The notes under the pieces: generated by a model
What the model saw: only the letters and a program-made list of their open reading frames with translations
The model's database searches: none
Told to the model about the DNA's origin: nothing
Shown: positions 38,829 to 48,828 of the stretch, piece after piece
How positions within the stretch are numbered: the first letter of the stretch is position 1
Layout: every line of letters begins with the position of its first letter
DNA from: Rhodobacterales bacterium
GTDB lineage: Bacteria > Pseudomonadota > Alphaproteobacteria > Rhodobacterales > Rhodobacteraceae
Direction of reading: 5' to 3'
DNA length: 64,000 nt
Assembly: GCA_026400355.1 (NCBI GenBank)
Contig: JAPLPE010000035.1
Location: 124,001 to 188,000 of the forward strand
Made by a program: the position numbers and the translations under genes

Positions 38829-39662
38829 ATGGGAATGCGCTGGATTTCTGCTGTTGTGCTGGCCCTGACGCTTGCCTTGCCTGTTGCGGGCCGGGCGCAG
38901 GAGCATGATCAGACGCTGGCAGATATCCGGGCGCAATTGTCGTCGCTCTATGGGGATATTCAGTCGCTCAAGTCCGAACTGACGGCCTCGGGCGGGCTGA
39001 CAGCCGGCACGGTGGGGAACACCCCGCTGGAACGACTCGATGCCATCGAGGCCGCGCTGCAGCAGTTGACCTCAAAGACCGAAGAGCTGGAGTTCCGCAT
39101 CAACCGGATCACTGTGGATGGCACGAACCGGATTGGCGATCTGGAGTATCGCGTCTGCGAGATTGAGGAAGGCTGTGACCTGAACGCACTGGGAGATACG
39201 CCGAGCCTTGGCGGTGTGGACAGCGCTGCAGAAGTACCCACCGCCGCGCCTTCGACGGAAGACACCACTGGCGAACTTGCCGTGGGCGAGACGGCCGACT
39301 TTGATCGGGCCAAGGCCACGTTGGATGCCGGGGATTATCGTGGGGCGGCGGACCAACTGGGGCTGTTTGTCCAGAGCTATCCGGGTGGCGCGCTGAGCTC
39401 GCAGGCGCTGTATCTGCGCGGCACGGCGCTTGAGGCGTTGGGCGAAACGAGCAATGCGGCGCGGGCCTATCTGGATGCGTTTTCTGGTGACCCGGACGGA
39501 CCGGCGGCGCCGGATGCCTTGTTCAAACTGGGGATGTCGCTGGCGGCGCTGGGCCAGAATGCCGATGCTTGCGTGACACTGCGCGAAGTGCCCGTGCGGT
39601 TTGCAATGGCGCCAGTCGCGCTCGAGGCGCAATCGGCGATGCGTAATCTGGGATGCCCGTAG
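38829..39662 (+). CDS. cpoB: CpoB/YbgF, Tol-Pal-associated periplasmic TPR protein
   Basis: 277 residues. Signal peptide (MRWISAVVLALTLALPVAGRAQ), a coiled-coil region at about residues 25-100 (DQTLADIRAQLSSLYGDIQ, LDAIEAALQQLTSKTEELE), an Ala/Thr-rich linker, and three C-terminal TPR-type repeats beginning near ADFDRAKATLDAGDYRGAA. It is the last tol-pal gene; its stop overlaps the tilS start by about ten bases. Confidence 0.93.
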   Translation: MGMRWISAVVLALTLALPVAGRAQEHDQTLADIRAQLSSLYGDIQSLKSELTASGGLTAGTVGNTPLERLDAIEAALQQLTSKTEELEFRINRITVDGTNRIGDLEYRVCEIEEGCDLNALGDTPSLGGVDSAAEVPTAAPSTEDTTGELAVGETADFDRAKATLDAGDYRGAADQLGLFVQSYPGGALSSQALYLRGTALEALGETSNAARAYLDAFSGDPDGPAAPDALFKLGMSLAALGQNADACVTLREVPVRFAMAPVALEAQSAMRNLGCP

Positions 39663-40897
39663 AGGCTGACTGCGCTTTGCTGGCCGGGGTGATCCGGCCG
39701 TTTCTTGCCTCTCCTCCCCGACACTTGGGACTGGCCGTTTCCGGCGGTAGCGATTCCATGGCGATGCTTTGGCTGATCGCGCCATGGGCGAAGGGACGCG
39801 GGATCAGCGTGTCTGTGGCGACAATTGATCATGGTCTGCGGGCTGAGGCGCGGGCCGAAGCTGAGTTCGTCGGGCGCGTCTGCAGTGGGGTCGGTGTCCC
39901 TCACACCATTCTGGAATGGCGCGATTGGGACGGAAAGGGAAACCTGCAAGGGCGGGCGCGGGCGGCGCGGGTTTCGCTCCTCGTCGGATGGGCGAAGGAG
40001 CGCGGGATCGACGCTCTGGCCTTTGGCCACACGATGGACGATCAGGCCGAGACTGTCCTGATGCGATTGGCTCGGGGTTCGGGCGTGGATGGTCTGTCAG
40101 GTATGGCCGTCGAGCGGGAACGGGGGGGGCTTCGCTGGATCAGGCCGCTTTTGTCGGTGCGACGCGAGGTTCTGCGGGAGTTTCTGCGGCGGAACGGGTG
40201 GGTCTGGGTCGAGGATCCGTCAAACGAGGATGAGGGCTATGAACGGGTGCGTGTCCGCAAGGCGCTTTCCGTTCTCGGGCCGCTGGGGATTGATGCCGAG
40301 GGCCTGACCACGACGGCCAAGCGACTGTCGCTCGCAAGCGATGCGCTGGCTCGGTTTGGGCAGAAGGCGGCGAAAGAGATTGCGACGATTGAGGCAGGGG
40401 ATGTGGTCCTTGAACGAGAGAAGTTTGATGACCTGCCCGCAGAGACGCAGTTCCGACTGCTGGCTGATGCGATCCGCTGGGTAGGAGGCTCTGTCTATCG
40501 GCCCCGGCTGAATGCCCTGCAGGATGCGCTGGGTTCCATTTCTGAGGGGCAGCGGAGTCTTCAGGGATGCCTCTTGACTGCAAAGAAAGGCACGATCCGG
40601 ATCAGCCGGGAATGGCAGGCTGTGAAGGGCATCACCTCGGCCTCCGATCATTCTTGGGACGGACGCTGGCGTATGGACGGGCCTCATGATGCGCCACTTC
40701 TTGTGCGGGCGCTTGGCGAAGCAGGCATCCGGCAATGCCCGGGTTGGCGGACGACGGCATTGCCGCGCCAGACGCTTCTGTCATCCCCCGCAATTTGGAA
40801 CGGCGAGACCCTGATCGCGGCCCCGTTGGCCGGTAAACCTGAGGGTTGGACTGCTAACGTTACGACGGATTTCCACGACTTCCTCGTTTCGCATTGA
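39653..40897 (+). CDS. tilS: tRNA(Ile)-lysidine synthase TilS
   Basis: Modifies C34 of the tRNA-Ile CAU anticodon to lysidine. PP-loop SGGSDS at residues 30-35, then VATIDHGLRAEARAEAE and FGHTMDDQAETVLMRLARGSG. 414 residues including the C-terminal domain. ATG overlaps the cpoB stop. tilS directly before ftsH is a widespread arrangement. Confidence 0.95.
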   Translation: MPVEADCALLAGVIRPFLASPPRHLGLAVSGGSDSMAMLWLIAPWAKGRGISVSVATIDHGLRAEARAEAEFVGRVCSGVGVPHTILEWRDWDGKGNLQGRARAARVSLLVGWAKERGIDALAFGHTMDDQAETVLMRLARGSGVDGLSGMAVERERGGLRWIRPLLSVRREVLREFLRRNGWVWVEDPSNEDEGYERVRVRKALSVLGPLGIDAEGLTTTAKRLSLASDALARFGQKAAKEIATIEAGDVVLEREKFDDLPAETQFRLLADAIRWVGGSVYRPRLNALQDALGSISEGQRSLQGCLLTAKKGTIRISREWQAVKGITSASDHSWDGRWRMDGPHDAPLLVRALGEAGIRQCPGWRTTALPRQTLLSSPAIWNGETLIAAPLAGKPEGWTANVTTDFHDFLVSH

Positions 40898-40921
40898 ACA
40901 TCACAGGGCGATGTCTATCTT
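40894..40921 (+). promoter_or_regulatory. Candidate ftsH promoter
   Basis: TTGAAC (40894-40899, overlapping the tilS stop), 16-base spacer, TATCTT (40916-40921), 60 bases before the ftsH start. The -10 context TCTATCTT also resembles the CYTATNT element of alphaproteobacterial heat-shock sigma factor RpoH, which would suit a stress protease; the -35 is a weaker match to CTTG. Confidence 0.4.
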
Positions 40922-40981
40922 ATGGTCAACGCCTTGTGGCCCGGCCTCATGTGCAGACTGTCCAATTCGGAGGAGATTTCC

Positions 40982-42907
40982 TTGGGCAACGCGAGAAATA
41001 TCGCCTTCTGGGTCGTCCTGTTTCTGTTGATCCTCGCGCTATTCAACCTGTTCAGCGGCAGTCAAACGACGATGGCGTCGAATTCCCGCAGCTATTCCGA
41101 CTTTGTCGCTGCCGTCGAAGGCGGGACTGTGTCACAGGTAACGCTGGACGGTGAGCAGATCCGTTATCGTGGGACGGACGGGCGTGACTATGTGGCGATC
41201 ATGCCGCGTGATGCGTCAGTGACCGAACTTCTGATTGCACGTGATATTCCGGTTTCGGCCAAGAGCCAGGAACAGTCCGGTCTGACCTCGTTCCTTCTGT
41301 CGCTTCTGCCGTTCCTGCTGCTGATCGGTGTCTGGGTCTATTTCATGAACCGGATGCAGGGTGGTGGACGTGGCGGTGCGATGGGCTTTGGCAAGAGCCG
41401 GGCCAAACTGCTGACCGAAAAGCATGGCCGCGTGACGTTTGACGACGTGGCAGGCATCGACGAGGCCAAGGAAGAGCTTGAAGAGATCGTGGAATTCCTG
41501 CGCAACCCGCAGAAATTCTCGCGTCTTGGCGGCAAGATCCCCAAGGGCGCGCTGCTGGTGGGCCCCCCGGGTACCGGCAAGACGCTGCTCGCACGTGCCA
41601 TTGCGGGTGAGGCGGGCGTGCCGTTCTTCACGATCTCGGGTTCCGACTTTGTCGAAATGTTTGTGGGTGTCGGTGCGAGCCGCGTGCGTGACATGTTCGA
41701 ACAGGCGAAAAAGAACGCGCCCTGCATCGTGTTCATCGACGAAATCGACGCCGTGGGCCGGTCGCGTGGCGTGGGCTATGGTGGTGGAAATGATGAACGC
41801 GAACAGACGCTGAACCAGCTTCTGGTCGAGATGGATGGGTTCGAGGCGAACGAAGGCATCATCATCGTGGCGGCGACGAACCGCCCCGACGTGCTTGACC
41901 CTGCGCTCCTGCGTCCGGGCCGGTTTGACCGGCAGGTCACGGTGCCCAACCCCGATATCAAAGGTCGCGAAAAGATCCTTGGCGTCCATGCCCGCAAGGT
42001 GCCACTGGGCCCCGATGTCGACCTGCGCATCATCGCGCGCGGCTGCCCTGGGTTTTCGGGTGCCGATCTGGCGAACCTTGTGAACGAAGCCGCGCTCATG
42101 GCGGCGCGGATCGGGCGACGGTTTGTCACGATGAGCGACTTCGAATCCGCAAAGGACAAGGTCATGATGGGTGCCGAGCGGCGCAGCATGGTCATGTCGG
42201 AGGACGAGAAAAAGCTGACCGCTTACCATGAAGCGGGCCACGCCATCGTCGGCCTGAACGTGCCCCAGCACGACCCGATCCACAAGGCCACGATCATTCC
42301 CCGTGGCCGGGCGCTGGGCCTTGTCCTGTCGCTGCCGGAACGGGATCAGTTGTCGGTCAGCTTTACCAAGTACCGGTCCAAGATCGCCATGGCGATGGGC
42401 GGCAAGGTAGCCGAGGAACTGACCTTCGGGAAAGAGAACGTCACTTCGGGCGCGACGTCGGACATTCAGCAGGTGTCCAAGATTGCCCGGGCGATGGTGA
42501 CGCAGTTCGGAATGTCGGACAAGATCGGGCATATCGACTATGCGAATGAACAGCAGTCTTATCTGGGCTCTTACGGTGGCGGCACGAACCATTCGGCCGA
42601 GACGCAGAAGCTGATCGACGAAGAAGTTCGCCGCATCATCGACGAAGGCTATGAGACGGCCAAGCGTATCCTGACCGAAAAGCACGACGATCTGGTGCGG
42701 CTGGCCGAGGGTCTGCTGGAATACGAAACGCTGACCGGGATAGAGATTGCCAAGGTGATTGCGGGTGAGCCGCTGAACCGCGGCGACGACACGGACGACT
42801 CCATGCCGTCGCCCGGGGGCGGGGCTTCGATCACGGCGATCCCCAAGACCAAACCGCGCAAGGCCAAGGACGAAAGCGCCGGGCTGGAACCTGAACCGAC
42901 CGTCTGA
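40982..42907 (+). CDS. ftsH: ATP-dependent zinc metalloprotease FtsH
   Basis: Membrane-bound AAA+ protease. Membrane segments at residues 8-24 and 104-121, Walker A GPPGTGKT (194-201), Walker [10 protein letters not shown] (249-257), second region of homology around [20 protein letters not shown], and the zinc site HEAGH at residues 416-420. 641 residues. I start at a TTG (40982): GGAGGA at 40969-40974 is seven bases before it, and the protein then begins (M)GNARNIAFW as in related FtsH proteins. The ATG at 40922 would add twenty unsupported residues. Confidence 0.95.
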   Translation: MGNARNIAFWVVLFLLILALFNLFSGSQTTMASNSRSYSDFVAAVEGGTVSQVTLDGEQIRYRGTDGRDYVAIMPRDASVTELLIARDIPVSAKSQEQSGLTSFLLSLLPFLLLIGVWVYFMNRMQGGGRGGAMGFGKSRAKLLTEKHGRVTFDDVAGIDEAKEELEEIVEFLRNPQKFSRLGGKIPKGALLVGPPGTGKTLLARAIAGEAGVPFFTISGSDFVEMFVGVGASRVRDMFEQAKKNAPCIVFIDEIDAVGRSRGVGYGGGNDEREQTLNQLLVEMDGFEANEGIIIVAATNRPDVLDPALLRPGRFDRQVTVPNPDIKGREKILGVHARKVPLGPDVDLRIIARGCPGFSGADLANLVNEAALMAARIGRRFVTMSDFESAKDKVMMGAERRSMVMSEDEKKLTAYHEAGHAIVGLNVPQHDPIHKATIIPRGRALGLVLSLPERDQLSVSFTKYRSKIAMAMGGKVAEELTFGKENVTSGATSDIQQVSKIARAMVTQFGMSDKIGHIDYANEQQSYLGSYGGGTNHSAETQKLIDEEVRRIIDEGYETAKRILTEKHDDLVRLAEGLLEYETLTGIEIAKVIAGEPLNRGDDTDDSMPSPGGGASITAIPKTKPRKAKDESAGLEPEPTV

Positions 42908-43684
42908 TGACCCGCCAAGGCAAACGATTGGGACCCCGGGACCTATGCAAGGTTCCGGGGTTTTCGTTTGAGGCCTGCACTCGATCTGCTGATGCAAGTA
43001 GGCAGTCTGCCCGGCGGGGAGGTGGTTGATCTGGGCTGCGGTGATGGCGCAGCGGCACCCGCGTTGCGGACACGGTTTGCCAAGCGGCGGGTGGTGGGGG
43101 TCGATGCATCGCCAGCAATGCTGTCCAAGGCGCGGGGGTATCATGCGACCGTGCTGGCCAATGTGGCGACTTGGGCGCCGCCTGCGCCGCCTGCGCTGAT
43201 ATTCTCCAATGCGGTGCTGCACTGGTTGCCGGATCATGCGGCGCTGTTCCCGCGTCTGGCCGAGCTTTTGCCCTCGGGCGGTGTGCTGGCTTTGCAGATG
43301 CCGCGTCAGTTCGGCGCGCCGTCGCACGCGCTGATGCGGCAGGTGGCGGCGGGGCTGTTTCCAGACAGGTTTGATCACTTCGGACCGCCTGCGCCGGTGC
43401 ATGGGCGTGAGGTGTATCACCGGATGCTGCGCCCTTTGGGCGAGGTGTCGGTCTGGGAAACCGAATACCTGCAGCGCTTGCCGCCTGAGACCGAGGGCCA
43501 TCCAGTGCGGCACTTCACTCGATCCACGGCGCTGCGGCCCTATGCCGAGCGGCTGAGCCCGGACGAATTGTTGCGTTTCATCGCGGCCTATGATGCTGCG
43601 CTGGCCGAGGCCTATCTGGCAGAGGCGGATGGGTCGGTGCTGTTTCCCTTCCGACGGTTGTTCATCACGCTGACCAAGGGTTGA
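42907..43684 (+). CDS. SAM-dependent methyltransferase (trans-aconitate methyltransferase-like), probable frameshift near the start
   Basis: Class I methyltransferase. The SAM motif is VVDLGCGDGAAAPAL, followed by GVDASPAMLSKAR and FSNAVLHWLPDH as in Tam. The intact frame has its first usable codon only at TTG 42968. However, in-frame sequence upstream (42923-42967) still encodes NDWDPGTYARFRGFR, which matches the family's N-terminus. That frame lacks a start codon. The ATG at 42907, overlapping the ftsH stop, is in a different frame and would join it if one A of the AAA at 42922-42924 were removed, giving MTRQGNDWDPGTYARF. So either a natural one-base insertion or a sequence error is likely. 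Function of the product in this strain is uncertain. Confidence 0.8.
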
Positions 43685-43732
43685 GGCTGGCGCGATGCTC
43701 TGCCAATCATCGGGGAGCAGAAGGAGCGACCC

Positions 43733-44326
43733 ATGCCTGCCCTTATCAAGACGAGCTACACCGGTACCGTGACGTGGCTGGGCCATCAGCCGGTTCCCGT
43801 GGACCACCTGATCATCACGGCGAAGCCCGTAGAGGTGATGCCGCTGTCCTTTGCCGGGCCCGAGGATGAGGTTCATGCGGGGCTGACCCGACCATCCTGT
43901 AGCCGGGTTCTGACGCAGCATCCCCGCGGGACGACGATCCGCAATGTGCGGCAGTTGTGCGTGGTCAGCGCCGAAGAGATGGCGGCGGTTGCGGCGGAAT
44001 TGGGGCTTGATGCGTTCGACTATGCCTGGGTCGGGGCCTCGGTCGTGGTGTCGGGCATCCCCGATTTCACGCATCTGCCGCCGTCGGCGCGTCTGCAGGG
44101 GCCGGATGGTGTGACGCTGGTGGTGGACATGGAAAACCACCCCTGCATCGAACCCGCCGCCACGATCGAGAGGGCGCGACCGGGGCATGGCAAGGCGTTC
44201 AAGGCTGCGGCCAAGGACCGCCGGGGCGTGACCGCATGGGTGGAACGCGAGGGCACGGTGCGGATCGGGGATAAGCTGACCGTGCATGTGCCGGGTCAGC
44301 GGGAATGGCGGCCGGGACTGATCTAG
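43733..44326 (+). CDS. MOSC domain-containing protein
   Basis: 197-residue protein of the MOSC (molybdenum cofactor sulfurase C-terminal) superfamily, whose members bind sulfur or N-hydroxylated substrates with molybdenum cofactor. Family-like stretches: RQLCVVSAEEMAAVAAELGL, WVGASVVVSGIPDFTHLPPS, and VVDMENHPCIEPA, where the Cys is the likely reactive residue. No FeS or FAD domain is fused. Transcribed alone between the methyltransferase and fhs. Confidence 0.85.
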   Translation: MPALIKTSYTGTVTWLGHQPVPVDHLIITAKPVEVMPLSFAGPEDEVHAGLTRPSCSRVLTQHPRGTTIRNVRQLCVVSAEEMAAVAAELGLDAFDYAWVGASVVVSGIPDFTHLPPSARLQGPDGVTLVVDMENHPCIEPAATIERARPGHGKAFKAAAKDRRGVTAWVEREGTVRIGDKLTVHVPGQREWRPGLI

Positions 44327-44433
44327 GCGACGCATCCAGCCTTTGCGAGGTCGGTTTCCCGGTGTGCTTTGGCATGCCGTCACAGTAGTGTCCGCGCGGG
44401 AACTGGGCGCAATCGCCCGACGGAGGAACTGAC

Positions 44434-46110
44434 GTGAGCCACAAGACCGATATCGAGATTGCCCGCGAGGCGAACAAGCGTCCCATCATGGAGATCGGGG
44501 CCAGGCTTGGGATCGGGGCGGATGACCTGTTGCCGTATGGCCATGACAAGGCCAAGCTGAGCCAGAGCTTTATCGACGCCGTGCAGAGCCGTCCGGATGG
44601 CAAGCTGATCCTTGTGACCGCGATCAACCCGACGCCTGCGGGCGAGGGCAAGACGACGACGACGGTGGGTCTGGGCGATGGTCTGAACCGGATCGGGAAG
44701 AAGGCTGTCGTGTGTATCCGCGAGGCTTCGCTGGGGCCCAACTTCGGCATGAAGGGTGGCGCGGCGGGAGGTGGCTATGCGCAGGTCGTGCCGATGGAGG
44801 AGATGAACCTTCACTTCACTGGCGATTTCCATGCAATCACTTCGGCGCATAACCTGCTGTCGGCGATGATCGATAACCATATCTACTGGGGCAACGAACT
44901 CGACATCGACGAGCGCCGGATTGTCTGGCGGCGCGTGATGGACATGAATGACCGGGCGCTGCGCGACATGGTTGTCAGCCTTGGTGGCGTGGCCAACGGG
45001 TTTCCCCGGCAGACAGGGTTCGACATCACGGTCGCGTCCGAAGTCATGGCGATCCTCTGCCTGTCGAAGAACCTTGAAGATTTGCAGCAGCGGCTGGGCG
45101 ATATCGTCGTCGCCTATACGCGGGAAAAGAAACCAATCTATTGTCGCGACATCAAGGCGGACGGGGCGATGACCGTCCTTCTCAAGGACGCGATGCAGCC
45201 GAACCTGGTGCAGACGCTGGAAAACAACCCCGCGTTCGTGCATGGCGGGCCGTTTGCGAATATCGCGCATGGCTGCAATTCGGTCATCGCGACGACGACG
45301 GCGCTGAAGCTGGGCGAATACGTCGTGACCGAAGCCGGGTTCGGGGCCGATCTGGGGGCCGAGAAGTTCTTTGACATCAAGTGCCGCAAGGCGGGGTTGA
45401 AGCCTTCTGCCGCTGTGATCGTTGCCACAGTGCGGGCGATGAAGATGAACGGCGGTGTGGCCAAGGCGGACCTCGGGACCGAAAACGTGGCTGCCGTACA
45501 GAAGGGCTGCCCGAACCTGGGCCGTCATATTGCCAACGTGAAGTCCTTTGGCGTGCCCGTCGTCGTCGCGATCAACCATTTCTACAGTGACACGGATGCC
45601 GAGATCGCAGCGGTCAAGGCCTATGTGGCCGAACAGGGGTCGGAAGCGATCCTCTGCAAGCATTGGGCGCAAGGCTCTGCCGGGATCGAGGATCTGGCGC
45701 ACAAGGTCGTGGAATTGGCCGAAAGCGGCTTGGCGGATTTCAAGCCGCTGTATCCTGACGAAATGTCTTTGTTCGACAAGATCGAGGCTGTGGCAAAGGG
45801 CATCTATCGTGCTGACGGCGTGGAGGCGGAAAAGTCGATCCGCGAGCAGCTCAAGGTCTGGGAGGCGGCTGGCTATGGCCATCTGCCGGTCTGCATGGCC
45901 AAGACGCAGTACAGCTTTACCACTGATCCCAACATGCGCGGCGCGCCGACCGGGTTCACGATCCCGGTCCGCGAGGTGCGCCTGTCGGCCGGGGCCGGGT
46001 TCATCGTGGCGATCTGCGGTGAGATCATGACGATGCCGGGCCTGCCCCGCGTCCCGTCGGCCGAAGTGATCCGTCTGAATGCAGCGGGCCAGATCGAAGG
46101 GCTGTTCTGA
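44434..46110 (+). CDS. fhs: Formate-tetrahydrofolate ligase
   Basis: Makes 10-formyl-tetrahydrofolate from formate, THF and ATP. P-loop [10 protein letters not shown] at residues 67-76, then [22 protein letters not shown] and [13 protein letters not shown], all typical. 558 residues, normal. Starts at GTG, six bases after GGAGGA; a small hairpin (GGGCG-CAAT-CGCCC, 44405-44418) precedes that site. Works with FolD, two genes downstream, to interconvert one-carbon units between formate and methylene-THF. Confidence 0.97.
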   Translation: MSHKTDIEIAREANKRPIMEIGARLGIGADDLLPYGHDKAKLSQSFIDAVQSRPDGKLILVTAINPTPAGEGKTTTTVGLGDGLNRIGKKAVVCIREASLGPNFGMKGGAAGGGYAQVVPMEEMNLHFTGDFHAITSAHNLLSAMIDNHIYWGNELDIDERRIVWRRVMDMNDRALRDMVVSLGGVANGFPRQTGFDITVASEVMAILCLSKNLEDLQQRLGDIVVAYTREKKPIYCRDIKADGAMTVLLKDAMQPNLVQTLENNPAFVHGGPFANIAHGCNSVIATTTALKLGEYVVTEAGFGADLGAEKFFDIKCRKAGLKPSAAVIVATVRAMKMNGGVAKADLGTENVAAVQKGCPNLGRHIANVKSFGVPVVVAINHFYSDTDAEIAAVKAYVAEQGSEAILCKHWAQGSAGIEDLAHKVVELAESGLADFKPLYPDEMSLFDKIEAVAKGIYRADGVEAEKSIREQLKVWEAAGYGHLPVCMAKTQYSFTTDPNMRGAPTGFTIPVREVRLSAGAGFIVAICGEIMTMPGLPRVPSAEVIRLNAAGQIEGLF

Positions 46111-46187
46111 GAAAGGCCGCTTGGTCGCATTGATCTTTGGCCTTCGTTGACCGACATGACATGCGGGCAACGACGGGTGGCCAAGAG

Positions 46188-46502
46188 ATGAAGAAACCGC
46201 AGGACTGCACGACGATGGCCGATATCCGGGCCGAGATTGACCGTCTGGACGAGGAGCTTGTCCGGCTTTTTGCCGAACGGGCGGGCTATATCGACCGGGC
46301 GAGCGAAATCAAGGCCGAGATCAACTGGCCGGCGCGGATCGGCAGTCGTGTAGAAGAAGTGGTGAGCAATGTCCGCGCCCATGCGCTGACTTACGGCCTG
46401 CCGCCCGAGCTTGTTGAAAAGCTGTGGCGGCGGTTGATCGACTGGTCCATCGCGCGCGAGGAGAGCCGCCTTGGCCCTGACAGTCTGCGAAAGGACGAAT
46501 GA
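46188..46502 (+). CDS. AroQ-class chorismate mutase family protein
   Basis: 104 residues, all-helical chorismate-mutase type II fold: [20 protein letters not shown], then [17 protein letters not shown], with an Arg/Lys pattern of the family, and [17 protein letters not shown]. Could be a chorismate mutase or an isochorismate-pyruvate lyase-like enzyme. It lies between fhs and folD with a one-base gap to folD, so it is co-expressed with one-carbon genes; the reason is not obvious. I start at the ATG at 46188; a frame from 46137 adds residues unlike the family. Confidence 0.85.
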   Translation: MKKPQDCTTMADIRAEIDRLDEELVRLFAERAGYIDRASEIKAEINWPARIGSRVEEVVSNVRAHALTYGLPPELVEKLWRRLIDWSIAREESRLGPDSLRKDE

Positions 46503-46503
46503 A

Positions 46504-47397
46504 ATGACGGCGAAACTGATCGACGGCAAGGCCTTTGCTTTCACCGTACGCGAGAAGGTTGCGGCCCATGTCTCGCGGATCAAGGAAGAGGCCGGGGTGG
46601 TGCCCGGTCTGGCCGTGGTTCTGGTGGGCGAGGACCCGGCGAGCCAGGTCTATGTGCGGTCCAAGGGCAAGCAGACGGTCGAGGTCGGGATGGCGTCGTT
46701 CGAGCACAAGCTGGCGGCGGACACGTCCGAGGCAGTGCTGCTGGCGCTCATTGCGTCGCTGAACGCCGATTCGGCGGTCCACGGGATTCTGGTACAACTG
46801 CCGCTGCCCGAGCATCTGGACAGCGGTCTGGTGATCAACAGCATTGACCCGGCCAAGGATGTGGACGGGTTCCATATTTCGAACGTCGGCCTTCTGGCGA
46901 CCGGGCAGAAGTCGATGGTGCCCTGCACGCCGCTGGGGTGCCTGATGCTATTGCGGGATCATCACGGGTCTTTGGCCGGGATGAATGCCGTGGTGATCGG
47001 TCGGTCGAACATTGTGGGCAAGCCTATGGCGCAATTGCTGCTGGGTGATAGCTGCACGGTGACGATTGCCCATTCGCGGACAAAGGATCTGCCCGGTGTC
47101 GTGCGACAGGCCGATATCGTCGTCGCGGCAGTGGGCCGGCCAGAGATGGTAACGGGCGACTGGATCAAACCGGGGGCCACGGTGATCGACGTGGGTATCA
47201 ACCGGGTTGAGGGCGAGAGCGGCAAGACCCTGCTGGTGGGTGATGTGGATTTCGCCAGTGCCAGTGCCGTGGCCGGTGCGATCACGCCCGTGCCAGGCGG
47301 TGTGGGGCCGATGACGATTGCCTGCCTGCTGGCCAATACGCTGACCGCCTGCTGCCGGGCGCTGGACCTGCCCGAGCCGGAAGGTCTGACGGCCTGA
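46504..47397 (+). CDS. folD: Bifunctional methylenetetrahydrofolate dehydrogenase/cyclohydrolase FolD
   Basis: Interconverts methylene-, methenyl- and 10-formyl-THF. Catalytic Tyr50 and Lys54 in YVRSK, the PLP motif [22 protein letters not shown], the dinucleotide site [17 protein letters not shown], and C-terminal [17 protein letters not shown]. 297 residues, normal. ATG at 46504, one base after the chorismate mutase stop. Confidence 0.97.
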   Translation: MTAKLIDGKAFAFTVREKVAAHVSRIKEEAGVVPGLAVVLVGEDPASQVYVRSKGKQTVEVGMASFEHKLAADTSEAVLLALIASLNADSAVHGILVQLPLPEHLDSGLVINSIDPAKDVDGFHISNVGLLATGQKSMVPCTPLGCLMLLRDHHGSLAGMNAVVIGRSNIVGKPMAQLLLGDSCTVTIAHSRTKDLPGVVRQADIVVAAVGRPEMVTGDWIKPGATVIDVGINRVEGESGKTLLVGDVDFASASAVAGAITPVPGGVGPMTIACLLANTLTACCRALDLPEPEGLTA

Positions 47398-47480
47398 ACC
47401 AATGTGGCCAAACGTAACACTGGCTGGCGCGATGCCGTGAATGTTATGTTTGGATCAACTACGGACAGGCTAGAGACGAA

Positions 47481-48356
47481 ATGAAGTGCGGATCAGATTG
47501 GTCCGGTTACCGCTTGTTGTTTTCAACGCCATCGATACAGGACAGATCCTTGGCCTTCAGACCGATCACCGGCGCCATCAACCGGATGTCTGTAATCATA
47601 TGGATGGCGGCATCTGTTGTGGCGGTCATTGCCGGCCCGTTCGACACCTATGCAAACATGGGGCTTGGCACCCGGACAGCCTATTGGACGGGCCTGATTG
47701 GCCTTTCGATCGTCATGGCCCATGCGATCCGGACGAGCGTCAAGCATTACTGGCCCGATCTGAACCGCAATGTCAGTGGCGGATTGATCAACCTGGTCTT
47801 CTCGGTCCTGTTTTCAGGCATCGTCGAACGTACCAATCACCTTATTCTTGATGCCGAGGCAAATGCGGGCATGAACCATATTGAGGTGTTCATATTTGTT
47901 CTGGCGATTACCTCGATGTTGTCGGTCATCCGGCGCTTTGTTCAGGATGGATTGTGGCAGGCGCGGCAGGCGAGTGATGAGACAGTCGCGGCGTCAGCTA
48001 CAGAGCGGCCCAGGCTTCTTGACCGGCTGACAGTCGTTGAGGGGGCCCGGGTCGTGCGGATGACGGTGGATGACCACTATGTCATCCTGCATCTGAGTGA
48101 CGGGTCCGAGCAGCGTCTGCTGATGCGGTTCGCCGATGCCGTGGCCGAGATGGCAGGGCAGCCGGGTCTTCTGACGCACCGGTCGCACTGGGTTTCTCTC
48201 GATATGGTGGCAGGGGTCAGCCGCGAGAGCGGACGGGAGGTTGTTGTGCTCAAGACCGGGGAGCATGTGCCGCTGAGCCGGACCTATCGCAGTGCGTTCG
48301 AGGAGCGGGGCTTTGCGGCCCCTGCCCCGTCGCGTCTGGCGATGACCACCGAGTAG
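47481..48356 (+). CDS. Membrane-anchored LytTR-domain DNA-binding regulator
   Basis: 291 residues. The N-terminal half has about four hydrophobic segments (for instance SVIIWMAASVVAVIAGPF, GLIGLSIVMAHAI, LINLVFSVLFSGIV and VFIFVLAITSML). The C-terminal half (about residues 180-275) is a LytTR DNA-binding domain: VVRMTVDDHYVILHLSDGSE, LLTHRSHWVSLDMVAGV, VPLSRTYRSAFEERG. A membrane module fused directly to LytTR suggests a one-component sensor. Signal and targets unknown. Transcribed alone, convergent with the SRPBCC gene. Confidence 0.87.
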   Translation: MKCGSDWSGYRLLFSTPSIQDRSLAFRPITGAINRMSVIIWMAASVVAVIAGPFDTYANMGLGTRTAYWTGLIGLSIVMAHAIRTSVKHYWPDLNRNVSGGLINLVFSVLFSGIVERTNHLILDAEANAGMNHIEVFIFVLAITSMLSVIRRFVQDGLWQARQASDETVAASATERPRLLDRLTVVEGARVVRMTVDDHYVILHLSDGSEQRLLMRFADAVAEMAGQPGLLTHRSHWVSLDMVAGVSRESGREVVVLKTGEHVPLSRTYRSAFEERGFAAPAPSRLAMTTE

Positions 48357-48360
48357 GCTT

Positions 48361-48828
48361 TCACCTGATCGATTCTTCCAGACGGACATAGCTGGTTTCC
48401 ATGCCATCGGTCATGCCGGTGGCGACCATGGCGTCCATTGCTGCAGCGTCTGGGACGGACATTGTCATGATCATGCGGGTGCCGGTGCCTTCGGGTGTGA
48501 AGGTGGTTTCGACCATATTCTCAGGCGTTTGGTCGGGGAGGAACATGCGTTCGACGTGGAGCATGCGGTGGGGCGCCTCGACTGTGATGTATTCGCCGGT
48601 GGCGTAGAATGAATGGCCCGTCGCGTCTTTCCGCCAGACGAAGCGAAAGGAACCGCCCGGGCGGGCGTCGCTGAGGCATTCGGGCATGGACCAGCCGTCG
48701 GGGCCGAGGAGCCATTTGGGGATCAGGGCCGGATCGGTGTGGGCGGCATAAACGCGCGCCGGGGGGGCCGCGAAGAAGCGCGAGACGCGGAGGGTCGTCG
48801 GGCTGGTGCGGGTGATTTCCAGGGTCAT
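48361..48828 (-). CDS. SRPBCC (AHSA1-type) domain protein
   Basis: 155-residue START-like ligand-binding fold of the AHSA1 type. The N-terminus RVSRFFAAPPARVYAAHTDP is the family signature, followed by GGSFRFVWRKDATG and a long C-terminal helix (MDAMVATGMTDGMETSYVRLEE). Overlaps the ArsR gene by four bases. ArsR/AHSA1 pairs are common; ligand and role are unknown. Confidence 0.92.
   Translation of the reverse strand: MTLEITRTSPTTLRVSRFFAAPPARVYAAHTDPALIPKWLLGPDGWSMPECLSDARPGGSFRFVWRKDATGHSFYATGEYITVEAPHRMLHVERMFLPDQTPENMVETTFTPEGTGTRMIMTMSVPDAAAMDAMVATGMTDGMETSYVRLEESIR

Noticed and set aside
44327-44433. Folate-responsive riboswitch before fhs
   Set aside because: Only a 5-bp hairpin next to the ribosome-binding site is visible; I cannot match it to a known riboswitch consensus.
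41216-46170. Very long minus-strand frames (about 1055 and 596 codons) opposite ftsH, the methyltransferase and fhs
   Set aside because: Antisense shadows of conserved genes; translations are His/Arg/Gln-rich and unlike any family.
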